This document shows positions 23,317 through 35,362 of a stretch of 64,000 bases of DNA, one piece after another. The DNA is from Bryoerythrophyllum caledonicum. Lineage: Eukaryota; Streptophyta; Bryopsida; Pottiales; Pottiaceae. The stretch covers positions 15,010,190 to 15,074,189 of the forward strand of contig OZ020518.1 of assembly GCA_963971425.1 (NCBI GenBank). Reading direction: 5' to 3'. The notes below the pieces were generated by a model. The model did not search any database. It saw only the letters and a program-made list of their open reading frames with translations, and had not been told where the DNA came from. Numbering within the stretch: the stretch's first letter is position 1; every line of letters begins with the position of its first letter. Both the position numbers and the translations under genes were made by a program.

Positions 23317-23485
23317 ATGTATCATACATATAGTATACAAGTATCACCTAGGCAATATATGGTTATCACCTAGGTAGTATACGACTATCACATAGGCAAT
23401 ATATGGGTACCACCTAGCTAATATATGCGTACCACCTAGGCAATATATGGATATCACCTAGGCATTTCACGGGTATCACATACAC
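23317..23485 (+). repeat. Minisatellite of about 24-25 bp with CACCTAGGCAATATATGG core
   Basis: About seven diverged units, each carrying TATCACCTAGGCAATATATG or a near variant, with many CCTAGG palindromes. There is no coding potential. Confidence 0.8.
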
Positions 23486-23959
23486 GATTCTCTGTAGGCA
23501 TTCAACATTATGAAGTAATTATGTACAAAACTGACCCACACGAAGGGTATCTATTTATGCGATATTTAAAAGTGAATAATTTGTAGGATTGTAAATCAAA
23601 AGATAAGTATCTTGCACCAATCGTAGGGTGGCTTTCCAAATTATTCAGTTATTGAAACTCACCCCTCTCGTACGAGGTGGACTCAGTACGACCCAAAACC
23701 CAGACATGAATCTCAAAGACAGGACCTCGTTGTTTCATGTCTGTTTGATCTTCATTACCTTCTGCAATGAAGTGGTTGCACTTGTGTGCAAGGATAAACA
23801 AGTAATTTTTATAGAAAAACTCATACTCAAGAGCCATGTGTAGAGCGAGAAACTCAGCATGGGGCGCAACAGACAAATTGCCAATGAATAGTGACTCATG
23901 ATAAATCACTCCAAACCTCAAGCTACTTACATGGAAGCTTGCACAAGGGGCCGAGGAGG

Positions 23960-24290
23960 CATTACCACTTAAGAGACATGGTAAAGACCACACTTTTACT
24001 AGGTCTATTGACTGAGTACGTACTAAATTTCATTCCATGAGCGAAAAAGATTGTTTTTACTACTTCCAACATCTAGTAGTAAGGCAATTGCTTTCAATTT
24101 GACATATCACAGGGGACACTTCACAAATTAGCACTTGAGGGACATGGTAAAAACCACACTTTTCCTAAGCGAATTAACACTTAAGGGACAAGAATTAGCA
24201 CTTGAGGAACATGGTAAAAACCGTAGTTTACCCACAAGGATAGCGCTTGCGGGACATGATAAAACCGCACTTTTCCTATGTCTATTTTTA
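23960..24290 (+). repeat. Diverged direct repeats with GGGACATGGTAAAAACC core
   Basis: The phrase CACTTGAGGGACATGGTAAAAACCACACTTTTCC, in shorter and mutated forms, recurs near 23970, 24135, 24200 and 24245. The spacing is irregular (about 45-165 bp). Weak relatives are seen at 26970-27110. No gene is recognised in 23486-24900. Confidence 0.55.
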
Positions 24291-25207
24291 AAGGTATGTA
24301 AGGATTTACAAAGTTATGTAAGGACGTATATGTTACCAGTACTAAATCTTGTAAACTTTTATTGTCGTTTAGCCCTTATTGCTTAGCCATCTGAATCTAA
24401 TCGACTTCATCTTTTCCTAATTAGACTTCCATCTGTAGAAGTTCAAAAGTAAGAATGCAAGAGTGGAGGATTTTTGTGAAATGCCTAGTTCATCGAGCAA
24501 TCGGCATGTTGCCGCTTCATTCCTTCGAACCATATTTGCAAACATTTGTTTACCGGTGCATGCAAGCTTAGACCTTGTAGCAAGTCTTCCTCTTGCGCTA
24601 ATTGCATTATTGTGTAGCTAGTGAAATGTAGAAATTATGGTGGAATAGAGACTAGCTTGACATGCTCAACTTTTCATCTCTGATTTAACTCATTTGAACT
24701 ACACAATATGTTGTTAGTAATACATCCCATATGGTTTGTCACGGTCAAGTGGAAGGGCGAGTCTAAGGTGCGGTGTAGAGCCAAAATGACAAAAATATAT
24801 TTTTTCCAAAAATTTAGTGTAAAAAGGGTTGTAGATATATAGAGAATTAAATAATTAATGATTAAGTTTACACTAAGTAGTTAATTAATTGGAAAATACC
24901 TATTCATATCCAAAAATTAGGAAATAATGGGAAAAGGGTTGAACTCGCACCCTTTGGATAGAGTGTATCTTTTCATGAATAGATATGAAGAGATGTGAAG
25001 ATTTAGTGGAATTAATCTTAATGGTTAATTCTAGGGAAAACCTCTTGCCAAGAGGTGTACCACTTGGATGTTGAGTAGAATGACTAGCTTGAATTTTTAG
25101 CATTCTTTGCCATTACCATAGCAATTCCTTGGAGGAAGATTGGAGTGAGCCCTAGCCTTAGATGAAAGAGCTAGTTGATGACTCTTAATGTTGAAAGAGT
25201 ATTTAAT

Positions 25208-25219
25208 TATATATATATG

Positions 25220-25306
<87 letters not shown>
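25208..25306. repeat. (TA)n microsatellite with GTATAT interruptions
   Basis: About 100 bases of TA repeats broken by evenly spaced G positions. The flanking AT-rich DNA (24300-25870) shows no recognisable gene. Confidence 0.95.
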
Positions 25307-25311
<5 letters not shown>

Positions 25312-25875
25312 AATTTGCATATGTAGAGTCTTGTGTGTGACTTGAGTCATATGTATAATTACAATAACATGTGATATTCATTGAATAAATTTGACATTGT
25401 GTTTTGTAAATACAAGTGTATGCATTAGGTATTAATTGTAGATAAAATTCCTATGCATGAATGCATTACATATTTATTCTTCATAGAATAAGTTAGGGAA
25501 ATACCCTAACTCGTGTGTGTGACCTTGTGTGTGTTGGAGCATTAATCATAAGTAGAAAGCTTAATGAAAATGATGTGAAATTAAGTGACTTAATGCATAA
25601 AGAGTGTGGTGCATAAGTATTTAATTGGATGTCAAGTGTGTGTGAGCACAACTTGAGTATCTTAAGAATAAGAGTGGTGTTCTTATTCATATTGATGCAA
25701 TTTATGCAACAATCATCAAGAGTGGCATACCTTGATGCATGGCAAAGAGTGTCATATGCATACATAAAATTAGCATTAAGTCTAGCCTTAGCGGGAGAGA
25801 TTCTTTAAGGTGGGCTAAGTTGTGAGTATTTAAAATAATCTATCATAAGAGAGTAAGTAAGGAATAAATCCTAAA

Positions 25876-26700
25876 GGAAGACTTAAGAAAAGAGCATAGA
25901 AACTTAAGAATCTTAAGTCCAAGTTTGGATAACATAAGCTTATAAAGATTAAGGCCTTAAGTACCAAGTGACCCTTAAGCTTAAGGGCTAGGACTTAAAG
26001 GTTGCATGGGTGAGAGCATGGGATATCATTTGCTTTCAGTGAGATGCCCTCCTTGCTTTGGTAGTCTTAAGACGGAAACTTAAGAATATTGTAAGGCTGA
26101 TTTGGTCTAGAGTGTGCAGGTTCTTAATGGATCAGTCCTAAGTAAGTGTGTGAATACCTAAGAACTAAGGACCAGAGGTTGTGTTCTTAAGAACAGATAA
26201 TCGATCAAGAGTGAATTCTTAAGTAACAGTCAAATATCTTAAAGACTAAATGGTACGAGTAGGTGTAGAACACCGTAGTCTTAAAGGGATAATTGTGGAT
26301 GAGAGAACTTAAGTGGAGACTTAAGAGATGAACTCCTTAAGACTTAAGTTAATTTGTGTGTATGATTTTTGAGACTAACCCTTGTCTTAAGTACGTGATC
26401 TCGTGAATCACGTACTTGAAAAGTAGACGGGCGTGAAAAGTGGAGCGATTTGCATGAGGTAAGACTTTGAATTCTTAAAGAATGTAATTAAGGAACCAAT
26501 GCAATGAGACTTAATGGAATCTTCCATTAGCCCAGTGTGGCATATGTTTAAGAGTTAGTGGTATAAACACCATCTTAAAAGGACTAATGTTCCTTCTTAA
26601 GGCACGAGAGATCCTTTGGGGTTATACTTTGTGGGTGGATCCCTTAAGAGTGATGCTAACAACTCTAATTCCCTAAAATTTAGATAAATAACCTTAAGAA
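25876..26700. repeat. CTTAAG-dense region
   Basis: About 18 occurrences of the palindrome CTTAAG in roughly 825 bp, many within ACTTAAGA or CCTTAAG contexts, without a clear repeat period. Chance would give well under one. It may be a subterminal binding-site field of a transposon or a decayed minisatellite. No TIRs or reading frame were found. Confidence 0.75.
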
Positions 26701-28659
26701 TTAACCAAGAGGATAGCTTTAACTACACAATTAAACTTCAATTACTTAAAACTAGGCGTATGATCATTCCCGTAACAAATGCTATGAAGTGTGGGTATAC
26801 TTGGGTGTTTTCTTAGAGTGGTGAAAAATCACTACATGCGGAGGTGAAGAAGTTTTTGTATGACTTTGGGCAAGGCCAGTCCGCAATGAGGAACGTGGAT
26901 ACGTAATAGTCTGTTCCATATTTACAAAGTGCATTTTAGATAATATTTTTGGTTGAATTTACCATTAAGAGAACATGCGAAAAATAATGAAGTTAACATG
27001 TGTAAAAACACTACAATTTACCATGTAGAAATTACCATGTGTGAAAGTCGCATTTTTACTACATGGAATGAGATTACCCGATTAGTGTTGTTAACCAGGT
27101 AAACCATATGGTAAAATTGGCTTTATTTACTTGTATGAATGCTTCCTGGGCCCATTGTGTTGGGCATCACGTAGAAACACGGCTTCGCATTAAACGATTC
27201 CCAAAGATGATTCTTCTACTCCACCAAACTCCTCGCTGTGGCCCTCGTATGCATCCACATGAAATTGCCCAAGCTTTGAAATCAGAAGCTGCGATGGCTC
27301 ACAAACAAATGAGCGACAACTTCAAACTTCATATAGAAGAAACCGTCAAAAGACAAAGCATTTTATGGGTTCCGAAAAGCTACAACAAACAAAACCTCTA
27401 AATGAACGGCGCGAGAACGAAAAACATATAAAGAGAAACTTGATCACTAGACGAACCGAAGGTTGAACGAGATTAACTCTAGGCGGCTCCAACAGCAAAA
27501 TGATGATGTGTCGGTAAATGGCTACTCATCCCGCTGAGGTTCGCTGAGAGCTTCACCGGGCATACAACAAGTAGACTAGTGTGATCGATCAGAGCAAGTC
27601 GGCAAGTGCAACAACAAGTGCAAGTAACTAAGAATCCCCTGACCTAATCCTAAGCATTTTCAGGGATGCAAGGATTAGACACTTCCATTCGCAAAGTCGT
27701 TGCTCACTACTGCAATTAATAATCGACAATAGTCGCTGTTGTGAATATCAATAGACGCTGTGAAGAAGTGATGAAGAGGGTTTCTATTGGTGGAGTTTTT
27801 CTAAAAGTACTCGGGGTTTAAACCCTCACTGTCACTCCAAAACGCTAATAGGGGTTGTACACCTGAAAGTCCACTTGTTTTTGAGAAACATGGTGGTTTT
27901 GGTTAACTTTGGGGTTTATTCCATAAATTATGGTCCTTTGTCAATCAATCAACATGCTACAGGATTAATCATCAAAGCATAGTCATTGTCCAAACATAGA
28001 TGCAAGGTGGCATTGGTGACTCCAAATTGCTAATTTGGTTACATTAGCTTGTTCCATGCGCGTGGCCCATAAAATATGGAAGGTGAGAATTTTCACCCTA
28101 CAAATATTGCAGAATTTAAATCTCACCCTGCTTTGGTGAATAGAGAAAGACACAAGGTCCTTAAAGGATGTTGCACCGGGTCTTTTTGGCTGACACAAGA
28201 GCCACCCTTTAAAACTCAGACTTTAAGAAAAACTCTGGTATCTCGCACATTCTAGGTTTCTGTCGGTACTTCACACGTCATTTGACGGGTTCGGTAGCGT
28301 GCCTCAGAGTATGCATCTGGTTCATTTTTTGTTCCGTGGAAGAGATTCTAGAGTTACTTAAATAAGGGGAAGAATAAATAATCGGGAAATTTGAATATTT
28401 TCCGGATTAATCCAACGGATTATTTCCAGTCCCCACTTCCCCTGAAGTAGTCTCCCCAAAATATAGAATAGCATGTAATGCCAGAGAGGCAGAACTTGGA
28501 ACCAACTCAAACTCTACAGAACCTCAGTGCAAATATATTGTTCTAGTTCACAAATATGGCAGCGTTTGAGTTCGTAATTAGTGTTGCAAACACTAAATTC
28601 CATCTGTAGTGTAGTATCATATTTAACACCATTGAACAAAATTAAGATCTTGTGTGATA
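26701..28659. other. AT-rich spacer, no recognisable gene
   Basis: A 97-residue frame at 27108-27401 (+) has no known motif. The segment 28563-28610 (GTAATTAGTGTTGCAAACAC ... TGTAGTG) resembles the right end of the CACTA-like element at 34718-35362 and may be the end of a related copy whose left end I could not place. Confidence 0.35.
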
Positions 28660-29950
28660 TAAACATTACTCCAAATAAAATCAAAGTTTGTTGACTTGCT
28701 CATATGTAGGAAATGAAACAAATCTATTTTGATATCAACTAAATGATGATATTACCTTTCTTTATTTTATAAATATTTGGAAATTAATTATTAAAATCGT
28801 AATAATATAAAACTCCAAGACTAACATTTTTATTGAGTGTGTTATTCAAGTTCTTCTACCACTTCTAGTATTAATGAATATTCCTAGATTTGTGATCTTC
28901 CAAAGTTGTGATCTTTGTTATAAAAGTTAAATTCCCTCCTCCTTGGTTACATGTGATAGTGTAATAACCACATGTAATATCAAATAATTTTCATGTGAAT
29001 ATTAGTCTGGTTTGAGGTGAAATTAAGATTTTAAATGAAAATGATTATTTAATTGTAATTACAAAATCAACTATGTAAAGGTCAATTCAACCCCTAAAGG
29101 CCCAAGGCATTTTCAGACTAAAAACACTTCAAAATTGCTCGTTCTAGTGCAATGAGTATGGTGGGAAACAAAAACTCTTGTACCTACATTCAAGTGTAGG
29201 ATCTTAGTAAAGACTACCTAAGTAACGTACTCACAAAATTTCATAAACTTTGACTGCACGGATTGAATGATTATAATGTTCAAAGTTGAGAAGGTTTAGG
29301 GTCAGAGTTGTCAGGCCTAACAGATGATCACTAGATCCACAGATCCATCCGGCCCGAACACGCGGGTGAGGTCTTCATCTGAGAGCGTGCAAGGCGTGAC
29401 GGCGTAGGTGATGTTGCAGCGCTGCTCCCCGTGCTTGAGCTTGCGATCACCCTCTATGGTGATGGTTATGAGATTTTGCAAGAGAATGAGATTTAACGAA
29501 GAAGGAAAGATATGCCAGAGGTGTGAAAATTCACGTCACAGGAGTGTTGGGTTGAGGTGAGAATGTACCAAAATGTGTTGTGGAATCTTGAGCCCCAACT
29601 CTCTCACACACACTCCCTCTCTACAACAAGAACTTAGCTCCGATCAGGGTTTAAGGGCTCTGCCCACATCTGCTGGATACACGTCTAGATCGAGACAAAC
29701 AATTTGGAAAAAATTTGGCCTCTGAGGTGAGGCGAAGTTTTCTGGAGAGAGACATGAGAAACTGGAAAGAAACCGAGCTGGCTGGATCTTCTAGATTGGA
29801 GGAGAAGCCATGGACCCTCAAGTATGCATCTTCAAGGTTTGTGTCTTTCTTAAGGAGACAGATTTGGGAGGACAACTAATCACATAAAGATTTTATGTTT
29901 TGAGGTGGCAGATTTGGGAGGATAATTGGAAGGATGATCCAAGGTTTTGA
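28660..29950 (+). repeat. Old, diverged relative of the large repeat
   Basis: 28660-28880 resembles 3190-3390. 29083-29320 matches the core dispersed repeat in reverse. 29560-29720 resembles 61580-61730. 29775-29930 resembles 3545-3690 (CTTCTAGATTGGAG, GGTTTGTGTC, TTGAGGTGGCAGATTTGGGAGG). Similarity is lower than among copies A-D, so this is an older copy, broken by a foreign block at 29320-29480. Confidence 0.6.
29320..29480 (-). pseudogene. Exon-like fragment of unknown gene
   Basis: A GC-rich island in AT-rich repeat. On the minus strand it reads an uninterrupted stretch including TIEGDRKLKHGEQRC, NITYAVTPCTLSDEDL and VFGPDGSVDLVI before a stop. Composition and smooth reading suggest coding ancestry; I do not recognise the family. 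Confidence 0.35.
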
Positions 29951-30850
29951 TGGTTTCTGTACTTCTTTTTCCGCCTGTGGATCAAATATGGCGACATGCT
30001 CCGGTGGATGTGCGTGAGAGCACCCTACGACATCCAGTACGGGCAGCTATAACCAGAAATGCCAGAGAGTCAGAAATCCGAACCAACTATAACTCTGCAG
30101 AACCTTAGTGCACATATACTGTCCTTGTTCACGAATCCAGCTTCGTACTAATTTTACAGTCGTCAAGTGCATCTACACTGACATGACACAGCTAATCTGC
30201 AACTGATCAGACCTCGACGAATTCCTTACCCAATCTCACGTCACATGTTCATACTCTGCTTTGCGACACCAGCTACCGAATCCAGCGTCCAATCTCATGA
30301 TCTGTATCTCTCCAATGACCTGTGAAAACGTCTCCACAGGATGTTGATGACAGAGAGATCGATGCGCACTGAGACCAACAGCCGACCTCCAGGTGTACAT
30401 AAAACATCTCAGACAGTGAACCGAACAGTTGTGACATACACCACAGTTACGATGTAACTCAGAGACTACCAAGAAGCTGGTTGAATTACCGAACCAATTG
30501 CTGAAAGACACTCAGTCCCATTTCAGGGTTACGGCTTCCATGCTGTAATAAACCAGGTAACTTGCGGAGAGAGCAATCCAATTAGTCATGTGGGACTCGG
30601 CAGTTGACAAGAAATCACATCCCGCACCATCGTTCGACTGATGCCAGACTGTAACTTCAGCGTTAGTGGATCACGCATGAGTGTGAGCGACCCAGGTTTG
30701 AAACATTCAGATTACAGTTGGACACAATACATCAACCCCAAGCAAGCTCATCATGCGCGTTGAGACACATGTTGCATACAACTTACCAACAGATAGCTGG
30801 CAAACTTAGTAACCATTCATGAGGGTGGCAAACAGCGAATTCATTCTCAC
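29951..30850. other. Spacer without a recognisable gene
   Basis: Moderate GC, short frames only (longest on the minus strand, 30236-30511, no known motif). Nothing assigned. Confidence 0.35.
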
Positions 30851-31138
30851 ACAGGACCCGACGGCCTAGAACTGGACTGCAACGAGCTCAAGGAAAGAGC
30901 GATGCAATGAGGAGCATGCTTCCCAACGTCGGCCACGTCAAAGCCCTTGACCCTCTCTCCCCATCCACCAAGGTGATCCCGTGATTGGGCTCTGCAGACT
31001 TGAGAGAGGGGGAGAAAGATGCTGGGTTCACGAAGTCGGGGGAGGGACACCAGGAACCTACCCACCGGCCCTAACAGGATTCGAGGGGCTTCCGTCTACA
31101 GTGTCTTCATCCAGGGTGGGCCGTCGCGTGGAGAAATA

Positions 31139-32731
31139 CAGCGACTTCAAGAAATGAGTCTATGAGGGTATTTGATTTAGAAAAGTAACAATGTAGAGAG
31201 TATGAAGAATCAAAGCAATAAATTTTGAACATGAAAGTTTGAGAGCATGAAGTAACTGACAACCACAAGAAAATTGAAAGAAATTTGCCACTAGATAAAA
31301 AAAATACATAGTGCCAAAGTTAACTATGTACATAGACTCATTTATTGAGGCGTTATACACAGAGTGGTCAAAATCTTGTCCACTTTCCACGAGCAGCCAA
31401 AATAGCTGCAATTCGATCTGGCATGCTAGCATACAATCTCTCACATTGCTCTATAGTGATCGTCTTATAACTCTCCTCCACACGCTCCCATAATTGCAAA
31501 AGACCTACAGGAGGAGTTGGATAGGAATTCAAACGATGTTTGAGGATTGCCCAAACATGTTCTATTGGATTTAGGTATGGGGATTGAGCTGGCCACTCTA
31601 AAACAGAGAATGGTTGCTCTAAGAACCATTTCTGAACAATCTTTGCTTTATGTATGGGAGCATTATCATGTTGGAAAATGACGTTATCGAGGTTCAAGTA
31701 TCCTAATCTCTCTAAACTCAAGTACAAATCTCCATGCAAGATTGAAATATAATCCTTCGCATTTAAACGCCCATCCACCTTTTGTAAATCACCTAGACCT
31801 CTTGCTGTCATACAACTCCATAGCATCAAAGACCCTCCACCATGCTTCACTGTTTGCTTCACCGCACGATCAGGCAAGCTTTTTTTGTCATTAACCCAAC
31901 ACCAAGTCCTCCCATCTGAATTGAAATGATTTACCTTCGTTTCATCACTAAATTCAACTCTCTTCCAATCCTCTACTGTCCACTCTTTATGAATTCTTGC
32001 AAATTGTAGCCTCTCTCGTACATTTTTCTGTGACAAACAAGGCTTAGGAATCTTCTCACAAGCACTCAATCCAGCATCTCTCAAAGCAGACCGCAAAGTG
32101 TTATCACAAAAACCCACTTCTCTACCCTCTCTCAACACTTTTGCTGCCTGTACTGCCGTTTCTAACCCTCCAACTGTGACCAAACGCACTGCACGTCGTC
32201 TCTCTGAAGTGGTAAGAATCTTTGGAACACCTCGTTTTGGCAATTCTAAGTTACTACAATGTTTCTTCCTCACTCTATTCACCGTACTTTGTGAGAAACC
32301 CAAAGACTTTGCAACCACTCTTGTACTCTGACCTTTCATCAAAAGAGCAACAATATCTCTCACTTTGTCTCATGAAATTGGCTTCATCATACCAATCTTA
32401 ATTCCTATTCTCCACAATATGTTCTACAAGAAGGAAGAGAAGAGAAATCACAAAAAAATTCATCAAAAAACACAAGTTTCTATGTGTTCTACACTCATCT
32501 GAAGTTGCTCGAGAAGCCACCTCAAAAAATGAGTCTATGAGGGTACATGCACATTTGTGATCATAACTCACGACGTAGATATTATTTAGGCAAAGCGCCA
32601 TGTGGTATGTGTTAAGAGTGCATTAGGCAACAGTAGAATTATTTTTAAGGCTTCAGCCGCCTTAAGGTTTATGAGCTGGCCCTCATTAATGCTCCCTGAG
32701 AGGGGCATTGACTCATTTGTTGAGGTCGCTG
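31139..32731 (-). mobile_element. Tc1/mariner-type element, 1593 bp
   Basis: Terminal inverted repeats begin CAGCGACTTCAAGAAATGAG (left) and CAGCGACCTCAACAAATGAG (right strand). The insertion duplicates TA (31137-31138 and 32732-32733); copy 1 of the block is the empty site. It encodes one transposase on the minus strand. Internal copies of the end motif lie at about 31323-31345 and 32510-32540, each inverted relative to its nearer outer end. Confidence 0.93.
31368..32387 (-). pseudogene. Tc1-type DD34E transposase, nearly intact (one early stop)
   Basis: This cut-and-paste transposase recognises the element's ends and inserts at TA. From the GTG codon at 32361-32363 the frame runs 331 residues: an N-terminal HTH (VVAKSLGFSQSTVNRVRKKH), a second DNA-binding region, then a catalytic domain with D140 (EFSDETKV), D233 (FQHDNAPIHK) and E268 (SPYLNPIEHVW). 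The last two are separated by exactly 34 residues (DD34E). The likely ATG is at 32385-32387, giving MKPIS, then an in-frame TGA (32370-32372, plausibly a mutated CGA) before DKVRDIV. Apart from this stop the protein is complete, and a start at the downstream Met (residue 9) would keep most of the HTH. DD34E Tc1 elements are common in animals and fungi and unusual in plants, where mariner-like DD39D predominates. Confidence 0.9.
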
Positions 32732-32976
32732 TAAATGTCCAACATGAGCTTTCCAAACCCTGAGCTCGCCTTCTTCGACTCACGGTTCGCGCTTCCCCTG
32801 GAGTGGTGCTCTTCCATCGCCGGCGTTGCGTTCAACTTATTCTTGAGGTCAGGACGCTGCATGTGCATCTGGTGGCAAGTGAGGTACGGGGCTTCTCTGT
32901 CGTGCATCGTCTTCCGTTACGGATCTGTTGCTGTGGTTGCTAAATTGCAGAAGGGTTGCAATTTGTTTGGGAAGTG

Positions 32977-34340
32977 ATGGGGAACACATGCTCATGCTTC
33001 CGCCACTTGAATGATGTTTTCTTTGTTTTGAGGGGTGGCTCGATGGAGTCTGGGCACGATGAGACGGCTCCTCCGGCTTCAGGAGTTGAGGGCCGAAGTA
33101 GCTGCGATCATGCCCATGGGAGATGTGAGGGCAATGGGAGCTTGGAGGAGGGCACATGGAGTGTGGAGGTGGGGAGTGATGTCGAGGACCGAATTGAGCG
33201 TTCCAAGGTGCATTGGAGCCAACTCACGAACTGTGAGTCGGACCTTGATGATGAGGAAGTGGTGCAAGAGAACATGCAAGTGTTTGAAGAATTGCAGTCG
33301 CATTCCACTTGGGGTGGTTTCTTTGTGACATTTGGTTATGACACGAGGCGGTTGAGGGTTGGTGAGTTGGTGATGGGGGAGAAGTTTGCGGAGGGGGGAC
33401 AAGCTGAGCTCCTTCATGTGAAGGTCATTTGGAGGATTCCATGGATGAATGAGCATTATTTGGAGATGGAACGTGAGTGGGTGGTGAAGGTGTTTTAGAA
33501 AGGCACCCGCTTGCGCGAATTACAAGCTCAATGGCCCCTTGGGTACTTGCAATATTGGGCAGAAGCTTTGGATCGTGCAATGCGAGGTCTACCTTCACGA
33601 ATACGATTCTATTGTGATGTATCAATGGGGACATTGTTACAAGATGGAAGGTTTGCCTTTCTTATGTTGAAAGAACATGAAGATTTGCGCAGTCGGATTG
33701 ATCGTGCGTTGGCAGACATTGGAAATGACTATGGACCGTTCACGAAATTTGAATTTGAAAGGATCATGTTTGCTATTGCACTAGGGATGGATTGGTTGCA
33801 CAACCATAACATTCTTCATAGGGACCTCAAAGCATCAAATGTGCTTGTTGGTGAATTTAAGGATGGATTATTGCCAGCATACTATGTGGCGGACTTTGAG
33901 TGCTCCATTGGGGTTGTTGGAACTCGATTTTTCATGGCACCGAAGATAGTACAAGCTTTGAAGATAAGATTCCAAGCAAGGAAATAAAGGTGTTCTAAAA
34001 AGAAGCAGACGTGTATAGCTGCATTATGACATGCTATGAGGTTTTAACAGGAAAACTTCCTTTCGATGGTCATCCTCAAAATGATTATGATCTAGTTCTT
34101 CGTGGAGAAAAACCAAGAATTCCAAAACATGTGGATAGTTGGGTGAAGAAGTTATTGATTAGATGTTGGGATGTGGATTGTTCAAAGAGACCTTTGTTTC
34201 CAGAGATAATAGGAATTCTCTCAAGTAATTCAGCTGTTGTTAGAAAATATCAATCTCAATTTACAAAGTATGAAAAGGAGATATGTAGAAAGCATGAAGA
34301 GAAGTTATTGCAACAAGGTTTGGTTGTAGAACCAAAATAG
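32977..34340 (+). pseudogene. Second copy of the lipidated protein kinase, broken
   Basis: It is very similar to the kinase at 16725-18074 and starts at the same MGNTCSC. Damage: TAG at 33496-33498 replaces the Lys just after WVVKVF; a one-base deletion near 33961 shifts the frame; a TAA follows at about 33995 (TCA in copy 1); and MAPE has become MAPK. The HRDLKASN loop and DFE motif are kept. The C-terminal part (34011-34340) still reads through to QQGLVVEPK, which retains 13 nt missing from copy 1 and may show the ancestral ending. It is presumably non-functional. Confidence 0.92.
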
Positions 34341-34717
34341 ATAAGGTGGGAACTTGAATTAGGTGCCTCTATTTTGAGTCTTCTTGGGTTTTGTATGGAA
34401 GGTATTTGGCGCTTGTATTTGTAATGAATCATAATTTGTATTATTGTAGTTGGCAAAGTGATGGAATGGACTATGTATTTGTATGATATCAATTTATTGA
34501 TTTTACTTCTCTGCTTATTAGCTTTTTATTCTCCGTTACTAAATTAGTCTTTTATATTCGAAGCTCTAGTGGACCTATGCTATTCATCCAATATCCATTG
34601 TTTAAGGTTACTTTGATGTATTCCCCTATTTTAAAAATTTTGGAGGCTCTTTTTATTTTCTATTCCATGCTCTTCAATCCTATATTTGGTGTTTAGGTTA
34701 TTCTTTGTTTCTTAGAC

Positions 34718-35362
34718 AACTACACCAATAATGTTCATTAGTGTTATGGCACCAATAGTGTAACTACCCCTATGACCTGACCTTCACTAAATGTCAATTT
34801 GTTTGCATTTAGTGTTCAATGTCAAAAAAATCAGCCTAACAAAATTGCTCATAACTTTTGCATCACAACGAATTTGAAGATGTACCATATACCGATGGAA
34901 TCTCCTTGAAAAAACACATAATCTGGTTACCTCAATCGATAGAATTGGTGCAAAACTGATAAAGATATGCCTCCTCAAACTTTCAACCAAAACTCAAGAA
35001 ATCTGCCCAAAAATATTCGCCATAACTTTTTATTTAAGACGAATTTGAAGATGGGTAAGGTGCCATTGGAAGCGTCTTTTCAAATCAGTTTGGATAGGCA
35101 CCAAAAAATCTCAAATTGGACAAAAATTGCCCCCGAAATCATCATTTGGCATGTGGCAAAATTTGGGTGACTTGCAATGAATTGTTACATAACCAACACT
35201 AAATGTCAATATGTTAAAATGTAACAAGGGCAAAAGTTACAGAAATTGGCAATTAGTGTTTAAATTGACATTTAATGTAGTTACATTAGTAGGGTAATTG
35301 ACATTTAGTGTTTAAGTTCGTAAATAGTGTTGCGAACACTAATGAACATTATCGGTGTAGTG
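34718..35362. mobile_element. Small CACTA-like non-autonomous element
   Basis: The right end on the reverse strand reads CACTACACCGATAATGTTCA; the left end reads ACTACACCAATAATGTTCAT, with the first C lost or mutated. The TIRs are about 27 bp. The empty-site equivalent is at about 18350 (CCTAGACATTGAGAGTATTA); a few flanking bases are missing on the left, so the 3-bp target duplication cannot be verified. There is no coding capacity. Direct and inverted copies of TTTAGTGTT are frequent inside. Confidence 0.7.

Larger units (their letters stand above)
30851..34717 (+). repeat. Duplicated kinase block, copy 2
   Basis: This is the second copy of 16056-18340, interrupted by the Tc1-type element at 31139-32731. 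The empty-site sequence in copy 1 (GGAGAAATAAATGTCC at about 16345) fixes that insertion point to a TA dinucleotide. It contains a dead kinase gene. Confidence 0.85.

Noticed and set aside
31139..31355. Reading the two ends of the Tc1 element as separate small MITEs
   Set aside because: Only the outermost pair has TA duplications confirmed by the empty site; the internal motifs lack flanking TA-bounded target evidence.
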